A stretch of 64,000 nucleotides of DNA from Clostridium sp. OS1-26 (GTDB lineage: Bacteria > Bacillota > Clostridia > Clostridiales > Clostridiaceae): positions 5,303,208 through 5,367,207 of the forward strand of contig NZ_CP133264.1 in assembly GCF_030915445.1 (NCBI RefSeq), in the 5' to 3' direction. The translations under genes were made by a program, and so were the position numbers. Positions 25,574-33,150 of the stretch are shown here, in pieces (position 1 is the stretch's first letter; every line of letters begins with the position of its first letter). Below the pieces are notes generated by a model, which worked only from the letters and a program-made list of their open reading frames with translations, was not told the origin of the DNA and did not search any database.

Positions 25574-27058
25574 TTAGATATTCTGTAAGAAAAAGGTATT
25601 TCCTTCGGTCTCTATATATATTTTGTTTATCATTTCTTTCGACAAAGTTGCATCTGGAAGAGCTTTTTTAATAAAATGTTCTACTTCTTCGGCATTAAAT
25701 CTAAAAAGTTCTATAACTTGAACCCTATTATATTTACAAATTGAAGCAAAGAATTTTTCTGTACAAGTATTAATCTCATTTCTACAAGTAATTAAAAATG
25801 TTATATTACTTCCTTGCGAATGAGAAATGATACTTGTAAGCAGTGATATGCTAGTCAGATCCATCCATTGAATATCTTCAAAAATTAATAAAACCTTCTT
25901 TTTTATAGATATTATTTTTAAAATATCATTTACTATATTTCCTATTACATCGTACTTTAATAAATCTATTGCATTTTCTATCTTAATACTTTCCGAAAAT
26001 CTACCATTTCCTATTTCATTAGTAAAATTACCTATTATATTTTCTAAAATAGCAGGGATTTTAATATTATCAATACTTATTGTATATGCCAAATCTGAAA
26101 TGATATTTCTCCATGGTTTTAAGGCATAATCGTTCTCAAATTGATAACAGTTTGTTTCAAATATGTATGTATCTTTTCTATTTATTGATTTAAGAAACTT
26201 TTCTTTAAGGCTCGTCTTTCCTATTCCCATTTCTCCCTTTATTAATATAGATTTTGCACTCTTATCATTAACAAAGTTTGTATAGTTTTTTTCCAGTAAT
26301 CTTAATTCATTAAACCTTCCATAAAAATAACTTTTGCAGTTTTCAGTCTCTCCTCTTGCATTCATTAAATCAAGCACTTCTTCAAATACTTCTTTAGTTT
26401 TATCGCTAGGAGTTATAGATAGTTCTTTTTCTAGTATATCAGAAAGTTCATTATATACTTTTATGGCATTATTAAATTTATCTTGGTTTTTATAGCAATT
26501 AATTAGAGTTCTATATGCTTCCTCATTAAATTCATCTACTTTTATAAGCAGCTTACAATAATGCTCAACTTTGTTATAGTTTTTATTTTCTTTCTCTAAT
26601 TCTATTTTATGGCTAAGTTTTTTTAAATATAGTTCTTCAAGATACCCTTGAGTTTCAAGCATCCACTTCTCAAAGTTCTCAGCATCCTTAGGTATATACC
26701 CCTTTAAAAGCTTGCCTGCATATATATCTATTTCATCTTTATTAGCAACAAATGTATCAACATCTGTTTCAATATTTATATTAGGATTTAACGTAATTAT
26801 AGATTTATTTGAGAAGGATAAAATCTCCTCATCTCCAAAGGATTTTTTAAGCTTATATATTGCATTTCTTAAATTTTTCCTTGCAACATTTTCTTCCATA
26901 TCTGGCCATAAAAGCCCTGACAGTTCTTCTCTTGTAGCTTGTTTCTTAACTACTAGATAGCAAAATAAAGCTTGTACCTTGCTATAGGGAAATTCTACAT
27001 TTTTTCCATTTAAAGTTACAATAAAGCAGCCAAGCAATCTTACATGGATATAACTCAT
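25574..27058 (-). CDS. SARP/BTAD-AAA transcriptional activator, N-terminal half before frameshift
   Basis: From the ATG at 27058 (GAGGGGTG upstream) the protein has, in order: an OmpR-like winged helix of SARP type (residues 1-95, 'VRLLGCFIVTLNGKNVEF', 'ELSGLLWPDMEENVARKNLR'); a bacterial transcriptional activation domain (about 95-245); and an ATPase module with Walker A 'GEMGIGKTSLKEKF' and Walker B 'VLLIFEDIQWMD'. It ends '...EGNTFFLQNI' at 25574. Adding one A to the A5 run at 25590-25594 restores '...FFLTEYLN' and joins it to the TPR half. The gene adjoins the permease/racemase operon, whose promoter and that of hut carry 11-bp direct repeats, so it is the likely activator of both. Confidence 0.85.
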   Translation of the reverse strand: MSYIHVRLLGCFIVTLNGKNVEFPYSKVQALFCYLVVKKQATREELSGLLWPDMEENVARKNLRNAIYKLKKSFGDEEILSFSNKSIITLNPNINIETDVDTFVANKDEIDIYAGKLLKGYIPKDAENFEKWMLETQGYLEELYLKKLSHKIELEKENKNYNKVEHYCKLLIKVDEFNEEAYRTLINCYKNQDKFNNAIKVYNELSDILEKELSITPSDKTKEVFEEVLDLMNARGETENCKSYFYGRFNELRLLEKNYTNFVNDKSAKSILIKGEMGIGKTSLKEKFLKSINRKDTYIFETNCYQFENDYALKPWRNIISDLAYTISIDNIKIPAILENIIGNFTNEIGNGRFSESIKIENAIDLLKYDVIGNIVNDILKIISIKKKVLLIFEDIQWMDLTSISLLTSIISHSQGSNITFLITCRNEINTCTEKFFASICKYNRVQVIELFRFNAEEVEHFIKKALPDATLSKEMINKIYIETEGNTFFLQNI

Positions 27059-27239
27059 ATCATCACCCCTCTGGACCCACATAATTATTAGTTGCCAATT
27101 CATAATTAATTATAAATTTTTCGAATTTTGTTGTCAATTTACTGCACTAATCTGTTAGCCTAGTATCTAGGTGCTGCTTTTTTCTTTAGTACATGAAAAT
27201 TTATTTAAATGTGTCTTATATAAATAATTATTCAAAAAT

Positions 27240-27266
27240 AAGGCAATGGAAAAGCTCCATTGCCTT
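27240..27266. terminator. Terminator after iorB
   Basis: AAGGCAATGGA and TCCATTGCCTT form a perfect 11-bp stem with a five-base loop, with A/T tracts on both sides. It ends the ior operon and may be bidirectional. Confidence 0.85.
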
Positions 27267-27292
27267 ATTTTAAATTTAAATCATTAGTATTT

Positions 27293-27868
27293 CTATAGTG
27301 CCATTCCTTTTTCAAGTGCAGACACATTTAAATCAATAAATTTTTCTTTTACATTTTCTTTTACAGCTTTAATCCAGTCAACATTTTCAACATTTAAAGC
27401 TTTTAATAGTCCACCTAGCATAACTATATTTTGTGCTTTTATATTCCCTAATTTTAAAGCTTCTTCAGCAGCATTTATAATAGTTACATTTTCAAATGCT
27501 CCTTTTACTTTATCAATAACATTTTCAGGATATTTTTCTTTTCCTGAAAGTACAGTAGCTGAAGGAATTGCGTAATCATTTATTACTATCTTTCCATTTG
27601 GTTTTAGGTAATCTATCCATCTTAATGCTTCTATTCTTTCAAAAGCCACTATTAAATCTGCCTGTCCTAAACCTATTATAGGAGAGTAGACTTTTTCACC
27701 ATATCTAACCTGTGTTGTAACACTTCCTCCCCTTTGGGCCATTCCATGAACTTCTGACATTTTAACATCATAACCTGCATCTATTAATCCACTAGAAAGT
27801 ATCTTTGAAGCTAGAATAATACCTTGTCCTCCAACTCCTACTAAAAGAACGTTTTTTACTTCACTCAT
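27293..27868 (-). CDS. iorB: Indolepyruvate ferredoxin oxidoreductase, beta subunit
   Basis: A 191-residue gamma-domain subunit of the 2-oxoacid:ferredoxin oxidoreductase family. It has 'LLVGVGGQGIILASKILSSG' at the N terminus, 'SEVHGMAQRGGSVTTQVRYG', and 'NIVMLGGLLKAL' near the C terminus. With IorA it oxidises aryl pyruvates to aryl-acetyl-CoA and CO2, reducing ferredoxin. The start is two bases after the iorA stop, so they are translationally coupled. It is the last gene of the operon. Confidence 0.95.
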   Translation of the reverse strand: MSEVKNVLLVGVGGQGIILASKILSSGLIDAGYDVKMSEVHGMAQRGGSVTTQVRYGEKVYSPIIGLGQADLIVAFERIEALRWIDYLKPNGKIVINDYAIPSATVLSGKEKYPENVIDKVKGAFENVTIINAAEEALKLGNIKAQNIVMLGGLLKALNVENVDWIKAVKENVKEKFIDLNVSALEKGMAL

Positions 27869-27870
27869 TA

Positions 27871-29658
27871 TTATTCACCAACCCTTTCTATTGCACCAAA
27901 CGGACAAACTTGTGCGCATACAGAACATCCTACACACATAGTTGGATCTATGCTTGAGTATTCTTTCATAGCTATCGCTGGACACCCTGTTTTTGTACAC
28001 ATTTTGCACTTTTTACACTTTTCTTCATTTACACTATAAGTTTTTGAACTTAAATCAAATTGTTTTTTATCTTCTTCAGTAAACTTTTTAAGAACACATG
28101 GCCACTTTGTAATAATTACTGTAGGTTCTGTTGCTGTCAACGCAGCGCTTAAAGCCTCATCTGTTTCTTTTAAATTTAATGGGTTTACAACTTTTAAATT
28201 CTTTACGCCAATAGCCTTACAAAGATTTTCTATATCAATAGCTTCCGTCTTTTCTTCCGCCAATGTATAACCTGTTCCTGGGTTTTGTTGATGTCCTGTC
28301 ATTCCAGTTATTCTATTATCTAATATAATAGTAACTGAGTTTCCCCTGTTATATACTACATCTATTAAGCTTAAAAGTCCTGAATGGAAGAAAGTTGAGT
28401 CTCCTATTACGCTTACTACTTTCTTGTCTACTCCATTTACGTCGAAAGCTTTCTGAGCTCCATGTCCTGAGCTTATAGATGCTCCCATGCAGATACAAGT
28501 ATCCATTGCATTTAAAGGCTCTGATGAACCTAATGTATAACATCCTATGTCACCCGTAATCATTATGTTCTTTTTCTTAGATAATGTATAGAATAAGCCT
28601 CTGTGAGGACATCCTGCACATAATGTAGGTGGTCTTGCTATAACTTCATCTTTTAAAGCTTCTACTGAGCTTGCCGCTTCAGTTTTAGCTTCACATTCTG
28701 TACCTAATAGAGCATTTGCAATTATATCAGGATTTAACTCTCCTATATTTGAAATTTTTTCTTTTCCTATACAAGCTATTCCCCTCGCCTTTAATTGCTC
28801 TTCTATATATGGCTCTAACTCTTCAATTACATATAAAGTTTCAACTTCTTTTGCAAACTCTTCTATCTTTGCAAATGGAAGTGGATGTGTAAAACCTAAC
28901 TTTAAGTATGAAGCCTTGTCACCAAATACTTCTCTAGCATATTGATAAGATATACCTGAAGTTACAATACCTATCTTTTTATCTCCATATTCCACTCTAT
29001 TTAAAGGAGTGTTGTTACTGAATTCTTCTAACTTCTTTAATTTATCTTCAACAACTACATGAAGCTTTTTACCATTTGCAGGAGTTGCAACAAATTTAGT
29101 TATATTTTTTACATATGGTTTGATTTCAAATGCTTGTCTTTCTCCAAGCTCAACAAGAGTTTTTGAGTGGCACACTCTTGTTGTAACTCTATAAAGAATT
29201 GGTGTATCAAATTTTTCTGATATCTCTAATGCCTCTTTTATAAAATCCTTAGACTCTTGGCTGTCACTTGGCTCAATCATAGCAATTTTTGCAAATTTAG
29301 CATAATATCTGTTATCTTGTTCGTTTTGTGATGAATGCATACCTGGGTCATCTGCTGATACTAATATAAGTCCACCATTTACTCCAGTATATCCATATGT
29401 CATTATAGGATCTGCTGCTACGTTTACCCCTACATGTTTCATTGCCGCAAGTGATCTTGCTCCTGCTATGGAAGCTCCTACAGCTACTTCTAAAGCTACT
29501 TTCTCATTTGGAGCCCATTCTGAATAAACCTCTTTATACTCTGCCATATTTTCTAATATTTCTGTTGATGGTGTTCCTGGGTAAGCTGCAGCTATTGTTC
29601 CTCCAGCTTCATAAAAACCCCTAGCAATTGCCTCATTACCTGTCATAAGCTTTTTCAT
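27871..29658 (-). CDS. iorA: Indolepyruvate ferredoxin oxidoreductase, alpha subunit
   Basis: The 595-residue subunit carries the pyrimidine-binding domain at the N terminus ('GNEAIARGFYEAGGTIAAAY', 'PGTPSTEI'), the TPP-binding domain in the middle ('CAGCPHRGLFYTL', 'TGDIGCYTLGSSEPLNAMDT', 'GDSTFFHSGLLSLIDVVYN'), and two C-terminal [4Fe-4S] ferredoxin motifs ('CKKCKMCTKTGCP' and 'CVGCSVCAQVCPFGAI'). It decarboxylates indolepyruvate, phenylpyruvate and 4-hydroxyphenylpyruvate to their acyl-CoA esters. GAGGAGG precedes the ATG. Its operon partners, an aminotransferase and a butyrate-kinase-like enzyme, fit aromatic amino acid fermentation. Confidence 0.96.
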   Translation of the reverse strand: MKKLMTGNEAIARGFYEAGGTIAAAYPGTPSTEILENMAEYKEVYSEWAPNEKVALEVAVGASIAGARSLAAMKHVGVNVAADPIMTYGYTGVNGGLILVSADDPGMHSSQNEQDNRYYAKFAKIAMIEPSDSQESKDFIKEALEISEKFDTPILYRVTTRVCHSKTLVELGERQAFEIKPYVKNITKFVATPANGKKLHVVVEDKLKKLEEFSNNTPLNRVEYGDKKIGIVTSGISYQYAREVFGDKASYLKLGFTHPLPFAKIEEFAKEVETLYVIEELEPYIEEQLKARGIACIGKEKISNIGELNPDIIANALLGTECEAKTEAASSVEALKDEVIARPPTLCAGCPHRGLFYTLSKKKNIMITGDIGCYTLGSSEPLNAMDTCICMGASISSGHGAQKAFDVNGVDKKVVSVIGDSTFFHSGLLSLIDVVYNRGNSVTIILDNRITGMTGHQQNPGTGYTLAEEKTEAIDIENLCKAIGVKNLKVVNPLNLKETDEALSAALTATEPTVIITKWPCVLKKFTEEDKKQFDLSSKTYSVNEEKCKKCKMCTKTGCPAIAMKEYSSIDPTMCVGCSVCAQVCPFGAIERVGE

Positions 29659-29690
29659 TTATATTCCTCCTCTTTCTAAAACCTATCTTA

Positions 29691-30359
29691 TTAATTGGTT
29701 ACTTCATTTAATTGAGTCTTTTGTGCTTTCTTTTTTGCAAAGGCTAATATTAATCCTAATGCCATTGATAACATTGCGGCAACCAAGACTCTATATTCAG
29801 GCGGTAATAAAAAAGTTATTGTATGCGCTGGTATCCAGAAAATTGGAACAGTCTTTAATATAACAAAAGACACAAATCCAGCCCAATCAATCCTTCTAAC
29901 AACATCACCAATATTTGTACTGCTTCCTTCATACTTTGAATCTATGAAGGTATCAGTTATTCTGTGGAATGCCATCATTGTTGGAGCAAAGGTTACATTC
30001 ATTATGGCACTAGTGAAGAATGCAAAAGCAAACTTAGAACCTTTTCCTGGAAGAAGACCTTTAGATAATGCTGCCATAACACCTGATGCAAACATATCGA
30101 ATATCAATACGATGGCCATACCTAAAAATCCCCAGATAGCAGCTCTAAAAATTACTCCCTTAGGAATAATCCAACCTCCTGCTATAATTCTTATCGCTAA
30201 AAGTTCGCCCATTGTTGCAAGTATACTAAACTTTACAAACCCGCCTGCATAAGGATGCGCAGTTGTAAACTTAATAAATACATCATGTGTGGTAGGCACT
30301 ACTAGTATTGCTATTAATGCTGCTAAAACTAAAGTCCATACTATATCTCCTTTTTTCAA
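29691..30359 (-). CDS. Integral membrane protein resembling Mpv17/PMP22
   Basis: A 222-residue protein with five or six hydrophobic segments, beginning at a TTG at 30359 with GGAGG seven bases before it. The C-terminal region 'FWIPAHTITFLLPPEYRVL' followed by a last membrane helix and a basic tail looks like the end of eukaryotic Mpv17/PMP22 proteins (Trp-Pro, Asn-Phe, 'P-x-x-Y-R-V-L'). This is a pattern seen by eye, not a search result. No transporter motif is apparent. It lies between the aminotransferase gene and iorA in the same operon, so it may handle an aromatic substrate or product at the membrane. Function unknown. Confidence 0.6.
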   Translation of the reverse strand: MKKGDIVWTLVLAALIAILVVPTTHDVFIKFTTAHPYAGGFVKFSILATMGELLAIRIIAGGWIIPKGVIFRAAIWGFLGMAIVLIFDMFASGVMAALSKGLLPGKGSKFAFAFFTSAIMNVTFAPTMMAFHRITDTFIDSKYEGSSTNIGDVVRRIDWAGFVSFVILKTVPIFWIPAHTITFLLPPEYRVLVAAMLSMALGLILAFAKKKAQKTQLNEVTN

Positions 30360-30436
30360 TCCATATCCTCCTTGTATTCTTCACATTATTTTTTAAACTC
30401 TAGCCTATGCTAGAATTGTTCATTACTTCTTATTTT

Positions 30437-31537
30437 CTAAATTTCCTTTAACACTTCATCTAATCTCTTTATAAACTTTTCTGTTTGTTCCATTGTTCCT
30501 GTACTTACTCTAAGCCAGCTGCCCCATCCCCATAGGTATCCTGGTCTTATAATTATTCCTTTTTTAAGTAGACCTTGGAACACTATTTTCGAGTCTTCAT
30601 TTACATTAACAAAAACGAAATTTGCATTAGGTTTTATATACTCAAAATTCTTTTCTTGAAAATAATTTTCCATTAAATCCAGTGATTTGTAGTTTAATTC
30701 AACAGTTTTATCAAGATGTTCTTGATCTTCTAGTGCCGCAATAGCTGCTGCTTGCGCAAGCCTATTTACGCTAAAGGTTAATTTTATTTTATTCATTGCA
30801 TCAGCGATCTCTTTTGTTGTCAATAAATACCCTACTCTAACTGCTGCAATTCCTGCCACTTTAGAGAAAGTCCTTAGAATGATAGTATTAGGTCTTTGTT
30901 TTAATATATCCAAGCTTTCTGGATATTCTGGGTTCTTTATTGCGTAGTCATAATAGGCTTCATCTAATACAATTACTACGTCTTCAGGTGTATTTTTCAC
31001 TAAATAATCTAAATCTTCTTTAGACGTTATATTTCCTGTAGGATTATTAGGATTACATACAAATATTAATTTTGTTTTTTCATTTATTCTTTCTACAAAA
31101 GTTTCAAAATCATGCTTATAATTCTTTAGAGGAATTTTAACTGCGACTCCTCCCATAAAACATACTTCTGAAGAGTATTTATCAAAACTAGGATTAGCCA
31201 TTATCGCTTCATCACCAGGATTTATAAAGGTTTCTGCTATCATCTTTAAAAGTTCTTCTCCGCCATTACCTATAACAATATTTTCAACAGGTAGCGCATA
31301 TTTTTCTGATAGCTTAATTTTAAGTTCTGTTGAGTTTGCCTCAGGATAGATATGTATATTTGCCGCTTCTCTTCTTATAGCTTCTATAGCCTTAGGAGAT
31401 GGTCCTAAGGGATTTTCATTTGATGCCAATTTCTCAATTTCCTCTATGCCCAATTCTCTCTTTAATTCTTCAATTGGCTTACCAGGAACATATGGCTTTA
31501 CATAAGATACTTCATTTTTAAATAAACTTTTCCCCAT
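30437..31537 (-). CDS. PLP aminotransferase, HisC-like, probably aromatic amino acids
   Basis: A 366-residue fold-type I aminotransferase of the histidinol-phosphate aminotransferase group. Visible are 'SNENPLGPSPKAIEAI', 'VIGNGGEELLKMIAETFI', 'FVCNPNNPTGNITSKED', the aspartate in 'VIVLDEAYYDYA', the PLP-binding Lys in 'LRTFSKVAGIAAVRVGYLL', and the C-terminal Arg in 'WLRVSTGTMEQTEKFI'. Clostridia often use HisC-like enzymes for aromatic amino acids; here the partners iorAB act on the resulting aryl pyruvates, and no histidine biosynthesis gene is nearby. Naming it hisC would therefore mislead. The ATG at 31537 lies 12 bp from the kinase gene upstream. Confidence 0.9.
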   Translation of the reverse strand: MGKSLFKNEVSYVKPYVPGKPIEELKRELGIEEIEKLASNENPLGPSPKAIEAIRREAANIHIYPEANSTELKIKLSEKYALPVENIVIGNGGEELLKMIAETFINPGDEAIMANPSFDKYSSEVCFMGGVAVKIPLKNYKHDFETFVERINEKTKLIFVCNPNNPTGNITSKEDLDYLVKNTPEDVVIVLDEAYYDYAIKNPEYPESLDILKQRPNTIILRTFSKVAGIAAVRVGYLLTTKEIADAMNKIKLTFSVNRLAQAAAIAALEDQEHLDKTVELNYKSLDLMENYFQEKNFEYIKPNANFVFVNVNEDSKIVFQGLLKKGIIIRPGYLWGWGSWLRVSTGTMEQTEKFIKRLDEVLKEI

Positions 31538-31549
31538 GATCTTATCCCC

Positions 31550-32611
31550 CTATCCTAAATTATATTCATGCGCCTTTTCTTCACCCTTTAATACTCTAAG
31601 AGTTCCAAAAGCTAATGCCTCCAATTCATTTTCTCCAGGAACAATTTCCACTGGAGCAATAAATTGTACTCTTTTCTTTATCCAACCAGTCATCATCTTT
31701 GAGTATGCAATACCACCTGTAATTATTACTGCATCTACTTCCCCGTCTACCACAGTTGCAAGTTCCCCAATTCCTTTTGCTATTTGATATGCCATAGCTT
31801 CATAGACTAATTTAGCATTTTCATCGCCACTTTCAATTTTCTTTTCAACTTCTAAAGCACTATTTGTACCTAAATTAGAAACTAATCCGCCTTCCCCTCT
31901 CATTTTCTTTTTCATTACATTTTTGTCAGTACTATAACACATTTGCATTAAACGTTTGCAAGCTATTCTTCCAGCTCTCTCAGGTGAAAATGGTCCTTCA
32001 TCATCAGAAACAATGTCAACCATCTTACCTTTATTGTGAACACTAATAGATATTCCTCCGCCTAAATGAGCAACAATTAAATTACAATCATCGTAAGCTT
32101 TATCTAATTTTTTTGCTACTTTTATTGCCACAGCTCTCATATTTAATGCATGAGAGAAGCTGTCTCTTTTTACATCAGCCATTCCTGTTATTCTTGCAAT
32201 ATCTTCTAGCTCATCTACGGCCACAGAATCATAAATAAATGCTGGTATATTTAATGGCTTAGCTATTTCATTTGATATTATTGCACCTAAATTTGAAGCA
32301 TGCTCCACTAAAGGTCTATTAGCTAGTCTATCTACCATAGAATCATTTACTCTATATGCTCCTGATTTTACTGGAGGCAATAATCCACCTCTCCCAACAA
32401 CAGCAGATAACTCCTTAACATCGAAATTCATTTCTTTTAGGAAGTTCATTATAGCTTCATATCTCATTTCATATTGTGCTGTTATGTTTTTGTATTTTGC
32501 AATCTCCTCATTAGAATGCTCTATATTTTTCTTAAATAGCTCTTTTGTTTCTTCATAAAGAGCTATTTTAGTAGAAGTAGACCCTGGATTAATAGCTAAT
32601 ATTTTGTACAT
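31550..32611 (-). CDS. buk: Butyrate kinase-like acyl kinase
   Basis: A 353-residue ASKHA-fold acid kinase of the butyrate/branched-chain fatty acid kinase family. It has the phosphate-1 motif 'ILAINPGSTSTKIALYE', 'VGRGGLLPPVKSGAYRVN', 'FIYDSVAVDELEDIARITG', 'VAHLGGGISISVHNKGKMVD' and 'GPFSPERAGRIACKRL', and the adenosine motif 'AVIITGGIAYSKMM'. Such kinases make ATP from an acyl phosphate. It heads the operon with an aminotransferase and indolepyruvate oxidoreductase, rather than with phosphotransbutyrylase, suggesting an aryl-acetyl or branched acyl phosphate as substrate. That is inference. A GAGGAG site precedes the ATG, and a sigma-54 promoter lies 55-70 bp upstream. Confidence 0.9.
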   Translation of the reverse strand: MYKILAINPGSTSTKIALYEETKELFKKNIEHSNEEIAKYKNITAQYEMRYEAIMNFLKEMNFDVKELSAVVGRGGLLPPVKSGAYRVNDSMVDRLANRPLVEHASNLGAIISNEIAKPLNIPAFIYDSVAVDELEDIARITGMADVKRDSFSHALNMRAVAIKVAKKLDKAYDDCNLIVAHLGGGISISVHNKGKMVDIVSDDEGPFSPERAGRIACKRLMQMCYSTDKNVMKKKMRGEGGLVSNLGTNSALEVEKKIESGDENAKLVYEAMAYQIAKGIGELATVVDGEVDAVIITGGIAYSKMMTGWIKKRVQFIAPVEIVPGENELEALAFGTLRVLKGEEKAHEYNLG

Positions 32612-32665
32612 TATTTCACTCCTCTATTATAGAATTTTTCTAAAATTACCCTCAATTCTGTATTT

Positions 32666-32681
32666 AGCAAATATTGTGCCA
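32666..32681 (-). promoter_or_regulatory. Sigma-54 promoter of the buk-ior operon
   Basis: The minus strand reads TGGCACAATATTTGCT, an exact match to the -24/-12 consensus TGGCAC-N5-TTGCW. The predicted start is near 32655, about 44 bases before the buk ATG. A sigma-54 activator is encoded at 34861-36924. Confidence 0.8.
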
Positions 32682-32740
32682 ATAATTACAGCATTCATAA
32701 ATCCTCTATTTTTCTACATTGTTATAAAAAAAGTATAAAC

Positions 32741-32785
32741 AAAAGGGGTAAATGGTATGAAAATTCAATACCATTTACCCCTTTT
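32741..32785. promoter_or_regulatory. Large dyad upstream of the sigma-54 promoter
   Basis: Eighteen bases at 32741-32758 (AAAAGGGGTAAATGGTAT) are perfectly repeated inverted at 32768-32785 around a nine-base centre. The centre is about 108 bp upstream of the predicted sigma-54 start, the usual place of an enhancer for a sigma-54 activator. Alternatively it is a strong terminator hairpin, although no gene reads into it from either side. The rest of the 32612-33139 gap is extremely AT-rich; I see no further gene or known riboswitch in it. Confidence 0.55.
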
Positions 32786-33150
32786 ACTGTGAAGCAATCT
32801 CTCCTATTGATAATGCACCTTAAAAATATATTAATTATTAAATTCCATTATTGGTAATCATTTAAATTACATTATTATTTTTCATACATTTTCTACATAA
32901 ATTATTATTTTTTTATAAATATTTTAAGTTCGTTATCGAATATTTGTATTATTTTTTATATTAATTTTAAAAATTGCTATTTATTTATAAACTTTATATT
33001 TATTTTTGTATAAAAACTCGATTTATATATATAAAAAAATGTTATAAACTATATAATTTTCCTGCAATTAATTTTATAATCTTTATATGGATATGATTTT
33101 ATTTTTTTATGAACTCTAATAAATTTAAAGGATGATACTATGAAAGATTT

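Noticed and set aside
30437..31537. Histidine biosynthesis gene hisC
   Set aside because: No his genes are nearby and the operon partners act on aromatic keto acids, so a catabolic aromatic aminotransferase is more likely despite the HisC-like sequence.
32741..32785. T-box or riboswitch leader for the buk operon
   Set aside because: The hairpin lies upstream of the sigma-54 promoter, so it would not be in the leader from that start, and no T-box or known riboswitch motif was seen around it.
32787..33139. c-di-GMP riboswitch before the GGDEF gene
   Set aside because: No sequence like the conserved core of class I or II c-di-GMP aptamers is visible; the stretch is simply very AT-rich.
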